Program-made: the position numbers and the translations under genes | The notes under the pieces: model-generated | Databases searched by the model: none | What the model was told of the DNA's origin: nothing | What the model saw: only the letters and a program-made list of their open reading frames with translations | DNA from: Microdochium bolleyi | Taxonomy: Eukaryota; Ascomycota; Sordariomycetes; Xylariales; Microdochiaceae | Direction: 5' to 3' | Length of the DNA stretch: 64,000 bases | Assembly (NCBI GenBank): GCA_001566295.1 | Contig: KQ964267.1 | Coordinates: 318,096-382,095 of the forward strand | Part shown: positions 22,149 to 33,754 of the stretch, one piece after another | Numbering within the stretch: the first letter of the stretch is position 1 | Layout of the letters: each line of letters begins with the position of its first letter

Positions 22149-23924
22149 ATGCATGCCACGAGTGCTGCCGGCATGTCTTCGTTTCCCGCCGCAAACATGT
22201 TGCTCTCCGCCCTTGCTGGCAGCATGCTGGCCTCGGTGGCGCACGCCCAGTTTGTGAGCCCGCCCGCGGATCTGACGCACAAGATGGGCGCTGCCGGGGT
22301 CCCTGTGCGGTTCAAGCAGGTCCCTCCCGGCATCTGCGAGCTCGACCCCAAGGTCAAGAGCTACTCGGGGTACAGCGACGTGGCCGAGGACCAGCACATC
22401 TTCTGGTGGTTCTTCGAGGCGCGCAACCAGAAGCCCTCCGAGGCGCCGCTCACCGTCTGGATCAACGGCGGCCCGGGCAGCACGTCGCTCATCGGCCTGT
22501 TTGAAGAACTGGGCCCCTGCAGGATCGACCCGGACGGCAATGTGCTCGACAATCCCTACTCGTGGACCAACGCCAGCAACGTCCTCTTCATCGACCAGCC
22601 CAACTTCACCGGCTTCTCCTACGGCCGCCCCGTGCCGGCCTACACCAACGACGCCGGCGACATTGTCCCGCTGCCCAACGCGACCTGCCCAGACTCTGCA
22701 CCGCCCGGCACGTGCGGCACCTACTCGGCCGCCGACTTCAACTCGACCGCCAACTCGACCCAGGCCGCCGCGCCCGCCTTCTGGAAGACGCTGCAGGGCT
22801 TCATGGGCGCATTCCCGCAGTACTCCCAGCACGGCTATCACTTCGCCTCAGAGAGCTACGGGGGGCACTACGGCCCCGTCTTCAACGCCTACATTGAGGA
22901 GCAGAACGACCTCCAAATCCCTGGCGCGCTGCACATCAACGTCAAGTCCGTGCTCATCGGCAATGGCTGGTACGACCCGGCGGTTGGGTACGAGTCGTAC
23001 TACAACTTCACCGTCCCCAGTGACTCGGGCAAGATCAGGAACACGTACAACTACGCGCCGTACAACGCCTCGGTCGTGTCCCAGCTGCACGCGGCTGTCT
23101 ATGGCAAGGGGGGCTGCCTCGACGGCCTGGCCGAGTGTAAGCGAACCGGAGACGACGCCGTGTGCTCCCAGGCCGACAACTACTGCGCCAGCAACGTCGA
23201 GTTCGTGCTCGACGACGTGACGGGCCGTGACGAGTACGACATCCGCGAGCTCACGCCGGACCCGTTCCCCTATGGCTTCTGGCGCGACTACGTCAACACG
23301 CCGCGCGTGCAGGCGGCGCTCGGCGCCTTTGTCAACTCGTCCGTCAGCTCCAGCACCGTGTCCGCGGCGTTTGGCGCCACGGGCGACGACGGCCGCGAGG
23401 TCGGCACCGTCGAGGCACTGCGGTATCTCGCCGAGGAGCGCAACGTCAGCGTCGCCCTGTACGCCGGCGACGCCGACTACATCTGCAACTGGCTCGGCAA
23501 CGAGGCCACCGCGGAGAGCGTGCGCGCCAAGGGCTTCTCGTCCGCGGGTTACACGGACGTCATCACCAGCGACCGCGTCGTGCACGCGCAGACCAAGCAG
23601 GCCGGCAAGTTCAGCTTCACGCGCGTCTTTGAGGCCGGCCACGAGGTGCCCTTCTACCAGCCGCTCGCGGCCCTTCAGATGTTCGAGCGCGTCATCCGCG
23701 GAAAGGATGTCGCTACAGGCTGCAAGACTGTCGATGCAGCGTACCGGACGCGCGGCACGCTGCAGTCGACCTACCGCGAGGGCAACAAGACGATGCAGTT
23801 CGAGCTCACACCGCAGAACGCCACGTATGATGTCGCCACGGGGGCGCCTGGCCCGGCTTGGGGCACAAAGTCAAGCCGCGGCGCAGTCAGGCTGCGGCGG
23901 AGGAGGGTCTTCGATGGGAGATAG
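22149..23924 (+). CDS. Secreted serine carboxypeptidase, peptidase family S10 (up to 591 aa)
   Basis: A single exon. The substrate-binding segment WINGGPGS lies at 104-111. The triad is Ser236 in SESYGGHYGP, Asp443 in YAGDADYICNWLGN and His498 in EAGHEVPF, all intact, so the enzyme should remove C-terminal residues from peptides at acidic pH. Many N-x-S/T sites and a signal sequence (MLLSALAGSMLASVAHAQ) show that it enters the secretory pathway. Three in-frame ATGs (22149, 22173, 22197) precede the signal core. The last gives the cleanest signal peptide and fits the close TATA box, so the true protein may be 575 aa. The Arg-rich C-terminus (RLRRRRVF) is odd for a secreted enzyme. It is extracellular or vacuolar. 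Confidence 0.9.
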   Translation: MHATSAAGMSSFPAANMLLSALAGSMLASVAHAQFVSPPADLTHKMGAAGVPVRFKQVPPGICELDPKVKSYSGYSDVAEDQHIFWWFFEARNQKPSEAPLTVWINGGPGSTSLIGLFEELGPCRIDPDGNVLDNPYSWTNASNVLFIDQPNFTGFSYGRPVPAYTNDAGDIVPLPNATCPDSAPPGTCGTYSAADFNSTANSTQAAAPAFWKTLQGFMGAFPQYSQHGYHFASESYGGHYGPVFNAYIEEQNDLQIPGALHINVKSVLIGNGWYDPAVGYESYYNFTVPSDSGKIRNTYNYAPYNASVVSQLHAAVYGKGGCLDGLAECKRTGDDAVCSQADNYCASNVEFVLDDVTGRDEYDIRELTPDPFPYGFWRDYVNTPRVQAALGAFVNSSVSSSTVSAAFGATGDDGREVGTVEALRYLAEERNVSVALYAGDADYICNWLGNEATAESVRAKGFSSAGYTDVITSDRVVHAQTKQAGKFSFTRVFEAGHEVPFYQPLAALQMFERVIRGKDVATGCKTVDAAYRTRGTLQSTYREGNKTMQFELTPQNATYDVATGAPGPAWGTKSSRGAVRLRRRRVFDGR

Positions 23925-24419
23925 ATCTTGTAGCAAAAGTTCCCGAGGCCGGAAGATTGGTCTTGGAGGCCAGCGGGCTTGGAGGACTTGTCACGGTGAC
24001 GACCCCGGAGCTGGCGAGGAGCGGTGAGCATTGGGTGCAAAGAAAGGTCTCTCAATCGATCCAGTCTTGCCAAACACGGCTCATGGTTCTCTGATTTACT
24101 CGTTGATGCGACAGCCTCAGAGAGACTCCAAACCAGGCCACATATTACCTTATTATGCAGAATGACTGTCTAAGATGTCCCGCATGTACATCACATTTGT
24201 CCGACTCCAAACCGGACGCTGTCAAGATTGTAAGGCCCGTATGCATAAGACTTGGACCCTAACCCTGACCTAACCACTCCGGCAAATCCGCGGCCTGTCT
24301 GGTGACTGCCAACAAGCAAGGCGCCCAGCCAACACAAATCTTGTTGGCTGCTCCTCCCGCAACATCACGACAGATTTGCGTGATATTCTTCTCGCTGTCT
24401 GCCACAATCCCACCCTCGA
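23925..24419. other. Intergenic with a degenerate telomere-like motif
   Basis: Between the carboxypeptidase stop and the kinase pseudogene. At 24257-24275 the sequence CCCTAACCCTGACCTAACC resembles two to three units of the fungal telomere repeat (CCCTAA). No gene seen. Confidence 0.35.
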
Positions 24420-26014
24420 TGGACCGTTTCGCGCAGTCCTCGCTGCTGTGCCGAGCGCCTTCTGTCTCCTGCTCCCGCTACTTGGCGCTGCCACGATCTC
24501 ACATCGTGGCCTCACACTCCCGCACAGTCGCTTCAGGAGCACTAGGGCCGCCGCTGGCCACGCTTGTATTTCCCTTGATCGGATTCCAACGCATCGACTA
24601 GTCCGTCAAGTTCGAAGAGGAGAAGCTTCCGTACTACTACAAGGGCCTGTTCTACCCAGTCGCTCTCGGCCATGTCTTTGCCGACCGCTACCAAGTCATC
24701 GCCAAGATGGGCTGGGGCACCACATCGACAGCATGGCTGGCGCGGGACCTCGTGTAGGTGTACAGTCCAATCCATCGAGCTATATGTTAAGCTCACTACT
24801 GATCCTGTTATCGTCAAGACATGCCGGGCTCGTGACCCTGAGATCCCACGCCAACCACCTGTCGTCGACCCACACGTCATCGCACCAGGAGCTCGAGGTC
24901 AGCAACTACTTGAAGACAGTCGAGACCGGCGAACACCCAGGTAACGAGATTCTTCGTACAATCAAAGACGCTTTCCAGCTCGAGGGATTGCGCGGCAGGC
25001 ACCAGGTCTCTGTGTTTCCCTCGCTCGGCATTTCCCTAAGGCAGATTTGAAACTCGACACCAGACCGCGGGCTGGATCGTGCAATTGTCATCATGGCGCT
25101 TCAGCAGGTCACCACAGCTCTCAACTTCCTGCACGCTATTACAAATATTACACATACCGGTCAGTAGCCCAGCACATAGACTCGGCTCAATCATCTCTCT
25201 CAGACCTGTGCGCTGAACTCTGCCACCATCAGATGTCCATGCCGGCAACCTCCTTCTCGGCATCGAAGACGAGTCCGTACTCGAGAAATTCGAGGAGGCA
25301 GAGCTGAACCATCCGTCGGCTAGCAAGATTGTCGATGGTGTAACGATTCATGTACCTTGTTGAAGGCCTCGCCCGGGCTCACCTCTGCGACCTTGGCGAC
25401 GCACGGATTGGCGATGAGCACGAGGGTGTCGCCATATCAGTTCCGTACCCGGCGCCCGAGATCATCTTGGGCATGAAATGGAGCCACCCAGTGGACATGT
25501 GGGCTGTCGGCATGCTGGTGAGTCTTTGCGCCCCCCTTTTTCGATTCTAGGCTTTGGCGGCTCTGACACATCAATCTCATCCCTTACAGATGTGGGAGCT
25601 TCTCAAGACGGAGTGCCTCGTTCCTATATACGACATAGAGGATCCAGAACGCAATGATGCGTACCACCTTGCGTACCAGACTGCCCTTTTGGGCCCTCCT
25701 CCGCCCGAGTTCTCGGAGCGGAGCCGAACACAAGCCAGTACTGGGACAGTGATGGTGCGTCTAACCCAAAGTCTCCCCTATGTTTCTCGCCTGTCGCGAG
25801 TCAGATATCAATGTGCTGACGGCTTTCCCACGCAGGGACTTGGAAGGGCTCCGTTGCTATTTCCAGATAACGAACGTTGGAGGCACTTGAGGTGTCACTT
25901 AAGGGCAGAGACAAAGAGGTGTTCCTGGATCTCATTCGCGGGCTCCTCTGTTGGCTTCCAGAGGAACGCATACGAGGCGTCCAATCACCCTGGGTCCGCA
26001 GAGTCCCAGAATGA
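24420..26014 (+). pseudogene. Decayed SRPK-type serine protein kinase
   Basis: Kinase segments follow each other in order but no single spliced frame joins them. The ATG at 24420 opens a basic leader, then TAG at 24599-24601 interrupts just before VKFEEEKLPYYYKGLFYPV and the Gly-rich loop region (RYQVIAKMGWGTTSTAWLAR). Then come NYLKTVETGEHPGNEILRTI, the catalytic loop THT-DVHAGNLLLG (split by an intron), the DFG-like CDLGDARIG, YPAPEIILGMKWSHPVDMWA (subdomains VIII-IX), and a final VFLDLIRGLLCWLPEERIRG ending at TGA 26012-26014. Besides the stop there are frameshifts near 25345-25350 and 25735-25750. Catalytic residues survive where the frame is intact. Active relatives phosphorylate SR-type splicing factors or act as accessory fungal kinases. 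Confidence 0.7.
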
Positions 26015-28247
26015 TTGACGCGGAGGAACAAAATGCACCACCACGCAAACCTTGAGTAGCGTGAAGCATCAGTGGGCAGGTTCATAAACGCCGCCGGTCG
26101 AGCAGGTAGATTTCTTAATGCGATTTCTTCGTCAGCCGGAACATTACATCTTGATTGTACCAGCCCCAGAAGTTTGGTGCTCTTTCATGATCTACACACA
26201 AGCCACCCGCGCACCCATGCGGCCTCCAACATGATTCAACATGTTGCCGCCCCTGATTACTCGTGGACGGGACCGGAACTCTACATTGGCTGGTCTGCCT
26301 TGCCTTCATGGTCCCTGATCCCTGTGCGAACAACGATTTGGGACATGTTGATCGCAGGCCGGGGTCCAGTGGTTTCAACCACTCTGCCAGACCAACGAGA
26401 AGGGCAAACTGACCAACTTCTCCTCACACTACTGCATGGCTCATCACCAGCCACCTCAGTGCAGGGCTTGTGGTTCATGTGGGCGCCCCTTCGTCTGGAG
26501 AACGAGGAGGAAGCGCCCAGCGCTTAGAGCGTCAATTTTGCCGCGTGTGGGTGCAGCGCCCGTGTTAGCCCACACCTGACGTTCGAGTTCGTGCCAGATT
26601 TAGCACATACCAACACGAGTTTCCAACGCTCCCAGCAAGGCAAGTGACGCCGCTGTTGGTAAGGTTGAGCCGGGAGTAGTGAAATGGGCCTTCGAGCTGA
26701 GGCTTGGAAATCTTGCGAAGGAGAGCAGAATGCACGAGGAGTCGGCGGCTATCACTTAGCAGTTTTGGCTGTTGGCATTATTGACAGCAACGCGATTGGG
26801 CCTTTTGCCCAATTCAGGGGTTCCTGTGTCCGAAGTTTAGCAGTAAGCGCGCGATGGGGGTGATCTCCGACTGCTGATGCATTCCCTGGCGCGTAGATAT
26901 GTTGAGCACCAGAAGTCAGGCGCTTGTTCAGATCGCAGAGTCAACTATAAAGCAGCCGAGAGATCCCGAGAAGTGCCGCTGAATCAAGTTCAGAATTGCC
27001 TACGATTGCAAGTGATAGGCCCAGAGGCTCAGAGGTTTAGATGCTAGTGCGCGGAGTAAATAGTAATACTCTCAAGCAATACTGAGCAAGAGGGACGTTT
27101 GGCAGCGTAAATGTCTCCATTGCTAGGGGCATCACCATCTTGGGCAGCACACTTGTAGCGACCCAAAACTCAACCACTGGGAGTTAGTTAGACCAATACG
27201 AGTGGCCTTTATGCTCCCAGATATCAAGACTTACAGGACGCAGCGCCGCAACGTCGGACCCGCAACTGCGATGCATGTTTATGGTCGCTACCTGTTTTAC
27301 CGTGCCACCCTCAGGTGTCATGTAGCGCGAACAGTCTGGTCATAAGCGGATAACGCATAATAGAAATAATATAGGCCATTCAGTCCGTCTTCGGGTATTA
27401 TCGCAATATAATAGACTACTGCCTTATATGCGTCGCGAGTATGATAACTGCGACGCTGGGTGGCACAGACGATGTTTGCCTATTAATCACCCTTTATCAC
27501 CCTTTATCACCTTCCCTCCCAGACATTTAGCAGCATCAAAAAGAGAGCTCGCCCATAGAGGGAAAGCTATCATCCCCCTCGCATGTGCTCTCGGGGCTAT
27601 TCAGGTCGCAGGCCATACTACGTTCTAGCGCCTATAAATGAACGTTGTCAATACATGAATCTGACCGGGCGTGCAGCCAACTTCTCTGTTGCATCGTCCG
27701 CCGTGGGAAGAGCCTGCTTGGCCCCCGAAGATCACGATGCCCGTACAAACAGACGGCGCGTGCCGTGCCATGCAACTCATGGCGGCAGCTTATTTAGCAC
27801 TCAGCCAAAGCAACTGAGCTTGAATGAAACGCAGTAGCTGGCGCCACGCAACATCCACAGAGATGCTTTTCTATGGCAGGTTGTCGAGCCCGTGGAGGAG
27901 GTGTGTAGTGCATCTATACCTCGTCACACAAACAATCATGATAACCAGACAAAGAGACAAGATCTAATCATGAAGACTACTACACGCGTAGCGATATACC
28001 TGGCCACGCCCATCAACCAGCGTGTGTGAATGCAATTGGAGTACAGGAGACTGTATGAAGAGAGAGAACAAGGAGGGCATGGACACAAGTGTAGCGAAAT
28101 AGGCTCCGGATCGACGTCACCGCCACGCTATCGCAAGTCATCAGACCGCCGGCAAGGGAGGGCGAACAGACGAAGGACAAGAACAACAGATGACCAGAAG
28201 GAGGGCGTGACTTGTGACTGTCATTTGGTTTCGAACCGAATCGATTT
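26015..28247. other. AT-richer intergenic region (2.2 kb), possible old repeat relic
   Basis: No coding frame supported. The stretch around 26530-27430 is richer in A/T than its surroundings. At 27489-27512 there is a small tandem of CCTTTATCAC. Texture suggests degraded non-coding or transposon-derived DNA, but I see no terminal repeats, tRNA primer site or transposase remnant that would prove it. Confidence 0.35.
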
Positions 28248-31200
28248 TCAGCCTTTCGCTTTGCCTTTACCTTTGCCCTTGCCCGCTCTCCGCTCCTTTC
28301 CTCCAATGCTCGGCTGGGAGAAGAATTGTTGCTGCACGGATGATATGAGATAGTCAAGAAAGTCGGGATTGATGGTACCGATGAACTGGACCGGGATGTT
28401 GTGCTCTACGGTGTAGAGTTTGACATAATGGACACGCGAACTCTCGTCGAGTGTTTCCAGATCTGCAACCTGTGGCAGAATTGTGACTGGCAGCGGTTCA
28501 AACCCAAGGCGCGGCTCGTGTGGTCGGAGGTCTGGGATCTGATATCGATCATCGTAGACCTGGCCATGATCCTCTGGGTGAACACCATGCTTTGCACAGC
28601 CTTGTCGCCCGTAGGTGAAGATGGCACTGCCGTGAGTGGGTGCCATTAGCATCGGTAGATCTTGATCACGAGATGATTGGGACGTTACTTACACACAGTT
28701 GCTGTAGCCGGCACGTGAGCTGACTACGATGAAACGGCGGATGCCTTCATAGTATGGAGCATCATCTGTGAGATTTGCTCTTGCGCCGCGTGGCTGCACC
28801 CACATAGCTTTGAAGACCTAAACCGTTCTCAGCCCTGTAAATGAGCAACATATTGAGGGGTGGGGATAAGAAACCACACTGGCACACTTACGGATCCGAC
28901 CATAAACCGATGGGCGTGCTCGACACGGAACCCAGAGTCTGCGAGTAGTGTCAGTATTCTTGTGTGTCACTACTGCAAATTTAAGGGCCGCCATACCACC
29001 TGGTGTCCAACTCGGACGTGGCCGTGCTTCCGCCGTCTTGCGTTGCTTCTGACCCCTCCTTTCATTCCTGGGACGGCTTTGAGTGTCTGACAACCCAGGA
29101 AGTGACTCGTCATTTGGGTACAGAGCATGTTCACTTGGATACGGGGGATGTTCATGCCGGATTCCAGAGCCGGTCTTCCCAGTCATTGCGGCCTCTGCCA
29201 TCGCTGCTGCAGACGTTCCTGGCTGGGTGGCAGACGCAGGAGAGTATGGGGGCTCGTCCGAGGCAGCCACCAGTCCGTAATCCGTAGAATAGGGAAATAG
29301 TGGCGGTCCATAAGAATCGCCAACCCCGTCCTCGTTCATAGAGCTGGCTGCAGCTGCAGTCTCCCTACCCTTGCCTTTACCATAGTCATGATGTCCTTCG
29401 AGATCTGGGTAGGGACCGTGGTCCCAGACCTCAGGGCTGGGCATTGGCACCGAGTGCCCTTCTGCCATCATAGCTGCAGATCCTTTCCTTTTCCCTCTAA
29501 TTGTGTAGCGGGTTTGAGTCTCGTTGGAGTGATATGACCCGTAGTCTGTAAAATCAGGATGCTGGTAGTCACTCTCAGAGACAGTCGTCCGCGCTGCGTC
29601 TTCCTCTACCGTCGCAGCGGTGAGCGTATCTCTTTTCGCTGCCTGTGCAATTGTACTTTGATCCTCGTCGAGGACAGGTTTTAATTCGTGGTGAAGATGA
29701 GGAGGGTAGTGATAAGTCATCTCGGAACTGGGCGTTGAAGCGCCGCCATCGGACCATGCCAAGATGTCAGCGTGCTCGACATCTGCATGGCCAAGGGATG
29801 GCTGCTCTGGGCCGTCTTGGGTCAACATGGCGGCGTACTGTTCTGGCTCAATCGGCAATTCCGCTTGATCTTCACGATCTCGCGCAGTGCCTCGTATACT
29901 GGCTGGGGTACTACGCGTCGAGGTCGACCCTTCAGGAGCGGAATCCGCAAGATGTTCCGCCTCGTCCTCGTGGAGCTCTCGAGGCAATGTGAATAGTGCC
30001 ACCTGTTCTTGGTGGGCGGCTAGGTGTCTCTGAAACCGTTTTGCCGTGACTGATACGCCGCTGCGGCTACGCTGCAGTTCGCCGTCGTGTTGTCTAAACT
30101 TAGCCACTAAGGACTCGCTCCACTCGTCACAGAATGGGCATTCGTGAGTGCTGAAATGCGTAGGCAAGACCCTGCCGGACGAAAGCAGCGCATCCGTAAT
30201 GGATGCCCCCATCGAAGAGTGCTTTTCTCTTATGTGTCGACGTAGATCACCTGCAGAGTACTGCCGCTCGGATGTGACACAGAGGATGCATGTATAGTAA
30301 GCCCGGTGCTCCGTCAGCTCGTGCTCGAACCATCGACGGCGGTCCCCAAAGATCTCGGCGCAGTCTGGCGTCGTGCACACGTAAGCCTTCAGATCACTGA
30401 AGACGTGTTTCTGCCATGCGCGCTGGCTTCTGCAGCTCTGAAATATGCAGCAGATCGGGCAACTGAAGGGCTCGCCGTCTGGTGAAAGTGCCGAGAGAGG
30501 CGGGACGGTCAAAACAGTGGTCCCTTCTGTGACTGTCGAGACGGATCCCAGTGAGCTCAAGTCGTCCGCGTCCAGCTCCTTGTCGTTATTCCAGGCGTCC
30601 AAACTCGGGGTGGGCAGGAACGTCGTGGCACTGCTGGACAGAACCTCTGTTTTGGCTGTCTGAGAGACGCTTTCTAGTGTTCCATGTTCTTGCATGACGC
30701 ACGCGTCGTGCGAAAGACGCGCCTGGTGGTCTCTGCAGTAGATGATGAACTGGCGTCTCTTGACGTTGGCAAGCCCGAGTGCCTTTTGTAGCGAGGGCGA
30801 GAGCTTGGGAAACTTTTGTCGTAAGTGACTGACGTCGAGGACATCGGTAAAGGTGGCGTCGGAGTTGCGCATGGCTTGTTTGAACCGATCGCGAGGTCCG
30901 GAATTGCGGATGAGGACTGCGATCTTGAAAAGAGATCTGAGGTACTCCGATATCAACTGAAGAATCGAGCGAGCATCGTCTGACAGGTCGCCGCTGTCTG
31001 AGGCTTCTGTGTCTGTCTCTGAAATGGCTTCATTCAGGTAATCGACTTGCCCCCTCGAGGGGTCTCCTGGAGCTAGAGTAATCATCGACTCTGACACTTT
31101 GATCTGGTCAGTCAAGAAAAACCGGGCAATGCCGCGGACCGGTGTCTACGGTGACATACAGCTTGAGACTGCCTGGGAAAGTTCGTCCAGAATCTCGCAG

Positions 31201-31484
31201 ATTCGCTCGCTGATCTCGGGAACGTCCCGCAGTCGGTAGTCTAGGGAAAGGTGTGCCGCGGCTGGATGTTGCGCGCCGAGTTGCCCTGCCCAGAGGACGA
31301 ACCGGTCGAGCGAGTCCGTCACATCGCCTGACGCAATCTTGCCATGAGACGTGCCAGGCGAGTGCTCGCGCTCGGTGAGGGCACCCGAGAAAAGCCGGCG
31401 GACGAGAGCCACGCGATCTGAGATGGTGCCGAGCTGGAGAGGCGCCATGTTGTCTGACTCAGGCAACGTCGCTACCATACCCAT
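28248..31484 (-). CDS. C2H2 zinc-finger protein with C-terminal DUF6590 domain (about 980 aa)
   Basis: Five minus-strand exons: 31484-31160, 31072-28997, 28938-28892, 28817-28693 and 28626-28248. All joins keep the frame (983 aa; 971 if the second ATG at 31448 is used, which fits the usual family start). The N-terminal third is the helical region commonly preceding such fingers. About residues 310-480 hold C2H2-like modules (CPICCIFQSC, a C..C..H..H ladder, CPFCDEW, RFQRHLAAHQEQVALFTLPR) of the acuF-like fungal C2H2 type. A long disordered Ser/Pro/Glu-rich part follows. Exons 3-5 give a DUF6590 module (RFIVVSSRAGYSNC, VKLYTVEHNIPV) and a Lys/Gly tail (GKGKGKGKAKG). A nuclear or regulatory role is likely; function unknown. 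Divergent from the DUF7580 gene. Confidence 0.75.
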
Positions 31485-31772
31485 CTGTCTCTCTGAAAAG
31501 GAGCACGATTACCGAGGCGAGCTGTGGCAGTGACGACTGCGATCACCCCTCATCAGGCTGCGGCTGGAAGTAGACACCCCTCATATGTATTACTACGCCC
31601 CGCGCTTCCCCTCTTCTTCTTCTGACATGCATTGCCCGCCTTGGCTCCAGCCTGTCCCGACCAGTTTGTTCCTGTGAGGTTCTTCTCACAGGGTCGCATC
31701 CACAACAGCCCCGACGAGGCCGCGAGAGCGTCCGTGACCATTCTTCACCTACCTCTCCACCACACTGGCATC
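31485..31772. promoter_or_regulatory. Shared divergent promoter of the C2H2/DUF6590 and DUF7580 genes
   Basis: Only 288 bp separate the two start codons, so the two genes almost certainly share regulatory DNA. A TCTTCTTCTT-like pyrimidine stretch (about 31610-31622) precedes the plus-strand gene. No specific factor site recognised. Confidence 0.45.
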
Positions 31773-33754
31773 ATGTCAGGCTTCGAGGTCGCCGGCGTGG
31801 TCCTCGGGGCCTTCCCGATCGCGATCGCGTCCATAGACGCGTACAGAAGGCTATCGCTCAAAGTCGACGCATGGAGAGGCATGCGTACCACGTACCTGCG
31901 GTGCTCCGAGGACCTCAAGAATGAGCAGGTTGCCTTCAAGTACAACCTGAGGCAGCTCGTGCTGTCCTCCGCCCTTGACCCGAAGACTTCGACAGAGCTC
32001 CTGGCCGACCCAGCAGGGATCCGTTGGCATGACGCTGATGTATCAGACCTGCTCAAGAAAAGACTGGGAGAAGATCGCGATCTCTACTTTGACTACTTCC
32101 GTCGTATGCACGAGACGCTTCTGGATCTTCAGGACGAGCTGCAGCTTGACTCAGACCTTGTCCAGGATAGCATGAGTGCCCAAGTGAGCTCAAACTACAT
32201 GCTCCCTCCACAAAGATATGCAACTGCTGACTTTCCCGCCAGCAGGCAACGTATCGCTCTCATCTCAAGATGCCGCTCAAAAAGGACGAAAGGAGATTAC
32301 AGGCATTCAAGGTGAAGTTCCTCCAGGGCGAGGCGAATCGCAAGCGGCTTTTAAAACAACTCAAAGACAGCAACGAAAAGCTCCGGCGTGAGTGTGTCCC
32401 GCAGCCGATTCCAAGTGGCAGAGAAAGCTAATTTTGGCGGCTCATAGGTCTACTGGACTCTATTGACAAGGATATCCGTCTCACGAGCAGTATCGAGACG
32501 ACGCGCAGCATAACCGCCGCAGACGCAGCGCTCTGCGGATTTTGGAAGACGGCTACGGCTTTCTTCAGAGCCCTTATCGCGACCTATAACTGCAGCTGCC
32601 TCAAGCCACAGCCTGCAAGCCTCCTCCTACAGCACCGGGCATCCTGCAAGACAGATATCAAGTTCCAGATGATCTTCTCCATCGATGAATCCCAGCCACT
32701 TGAGACTTCCTGCGCTGCTTGCACGACGACGATCGAGGAGAGCGTGAATGCTGCCGCATCCGCGAAGAGCCACGTGCTGATCGAGAAGAGGACTTTCTCG
32801 CAAACTGCTACACACGGCCAGGACACGTCGCCTGCACTCAATTGTCGCCTGGCTCCGAACCCAAAGATGAGTACAGCCAAGGCACAACGAAAACCTCAAG
32901 TCCGCTTCACACCGACAGTCTTCACGCCCACAGTCTCCTTGACAGTCCCCCTAGACGATACCTCGAGGACGCAGCCCCGCGCCTCGAGGCATCTCTGTGA
33001 GTCTTTGACCACTGTGGATGCAACATATCGTGACTACATCCAGCTCCCGGACGAGGACCGCAGATACTACATTGCATCCGTCACCCATCACAGCCAGATG
33101 CCAAAGGCGGTGACACTCGACCAGGTCCTTTCGGGACATCTTGCTTTAGTCCCCACTCGTCGGGAAACATTGGCTTTGGCTTTCGTCTTGACCTCATCCC
33201 TCGTTCAGCTCCAGGAATCCCCATGGCTGGCAGCAAGCGCACGCTGCTTTGACAAGACCTCGATCGTATTCCTAGTGGATCCTACAGACACGAGGACTCT
33301 GCTCTTTGGCCAGCCGTACATTCGCAAGGACTTCAATGTCTCAGCCAGCACTTGTACTAGCGGTTCTGATAACAACAAGCTACACCAAAACACTGCTCTG
33401 CCATGCCACAGCTCCCGACCAGCGGAGGTCACAGCGAACCTCGCCCGCCTCGGCATCACGCTGCTGGAGCTGTGCTTCCGATCCCCGCTGGAGCGCCAAC
33501 CTTTCCGCATCGCCCTCGGCGTTGGCGTCACCGAGCAGCAGCACGACGCACTGGACCTTGCTGCGGCTACAATGTGGCTAGAGGCCGTCAGCGACGAGGC
33601 TGGACCCATCTACGCCGCGGTAGTCAAGTGGTGTCTGTCGGACAATAGGGTCTGCCCTGCGGCGCGGTGGCGCGAGGACATGGTTAGGCATGTTGTTAAG
33701 CCGCTGCAGACGTGCCTGGAAGGGTTTGATGGAGTGAACAAGGCTGCTTCATAG
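31773..33754 (+). CDS. DUF7580-type fungal protein (619 aa), HeLo/STAND-related
   Basis: Exons 31773-32183, 32246-32387 and 32448-33754; both introns are GTGAG to AG and keep the frame. The protein opens with MSGFEVAGVVLGAFPIAIAS, the usual start of fungal prion-inhibition (HeLo-like) and DUF7580 proteins. A predicted helical bundle follows to about residue 260. The C-terminal 250 residues have the DUF7580 layout, which recalls a degenerate kinase-like fold: WLAASARCFDKTSIVFLVD, an ANLARLGITLLELCF segment, then VVKWCLSDNRVCP and a closing helix. Proteins of this type are abundant and variable in ascomycetes and are often found near HET and STAND genes; direct function is not established. An acceptor 3 nt upstream (32243) would add one Gln. 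Confidence 0.75.

Noticed and set aside
22501..24027. Long plus- and minus-strand frames overlapping the carboxypeptidase
   Set aside because: Shadows of GC-rich coding sequence; the S10 frame has all motifs.
26072..26527. Plus-strand frame of 151 codons after the kinase remnant
   Set aside because: No kinase or other homology visible, and compositional shuffle with a minus-strand frame.
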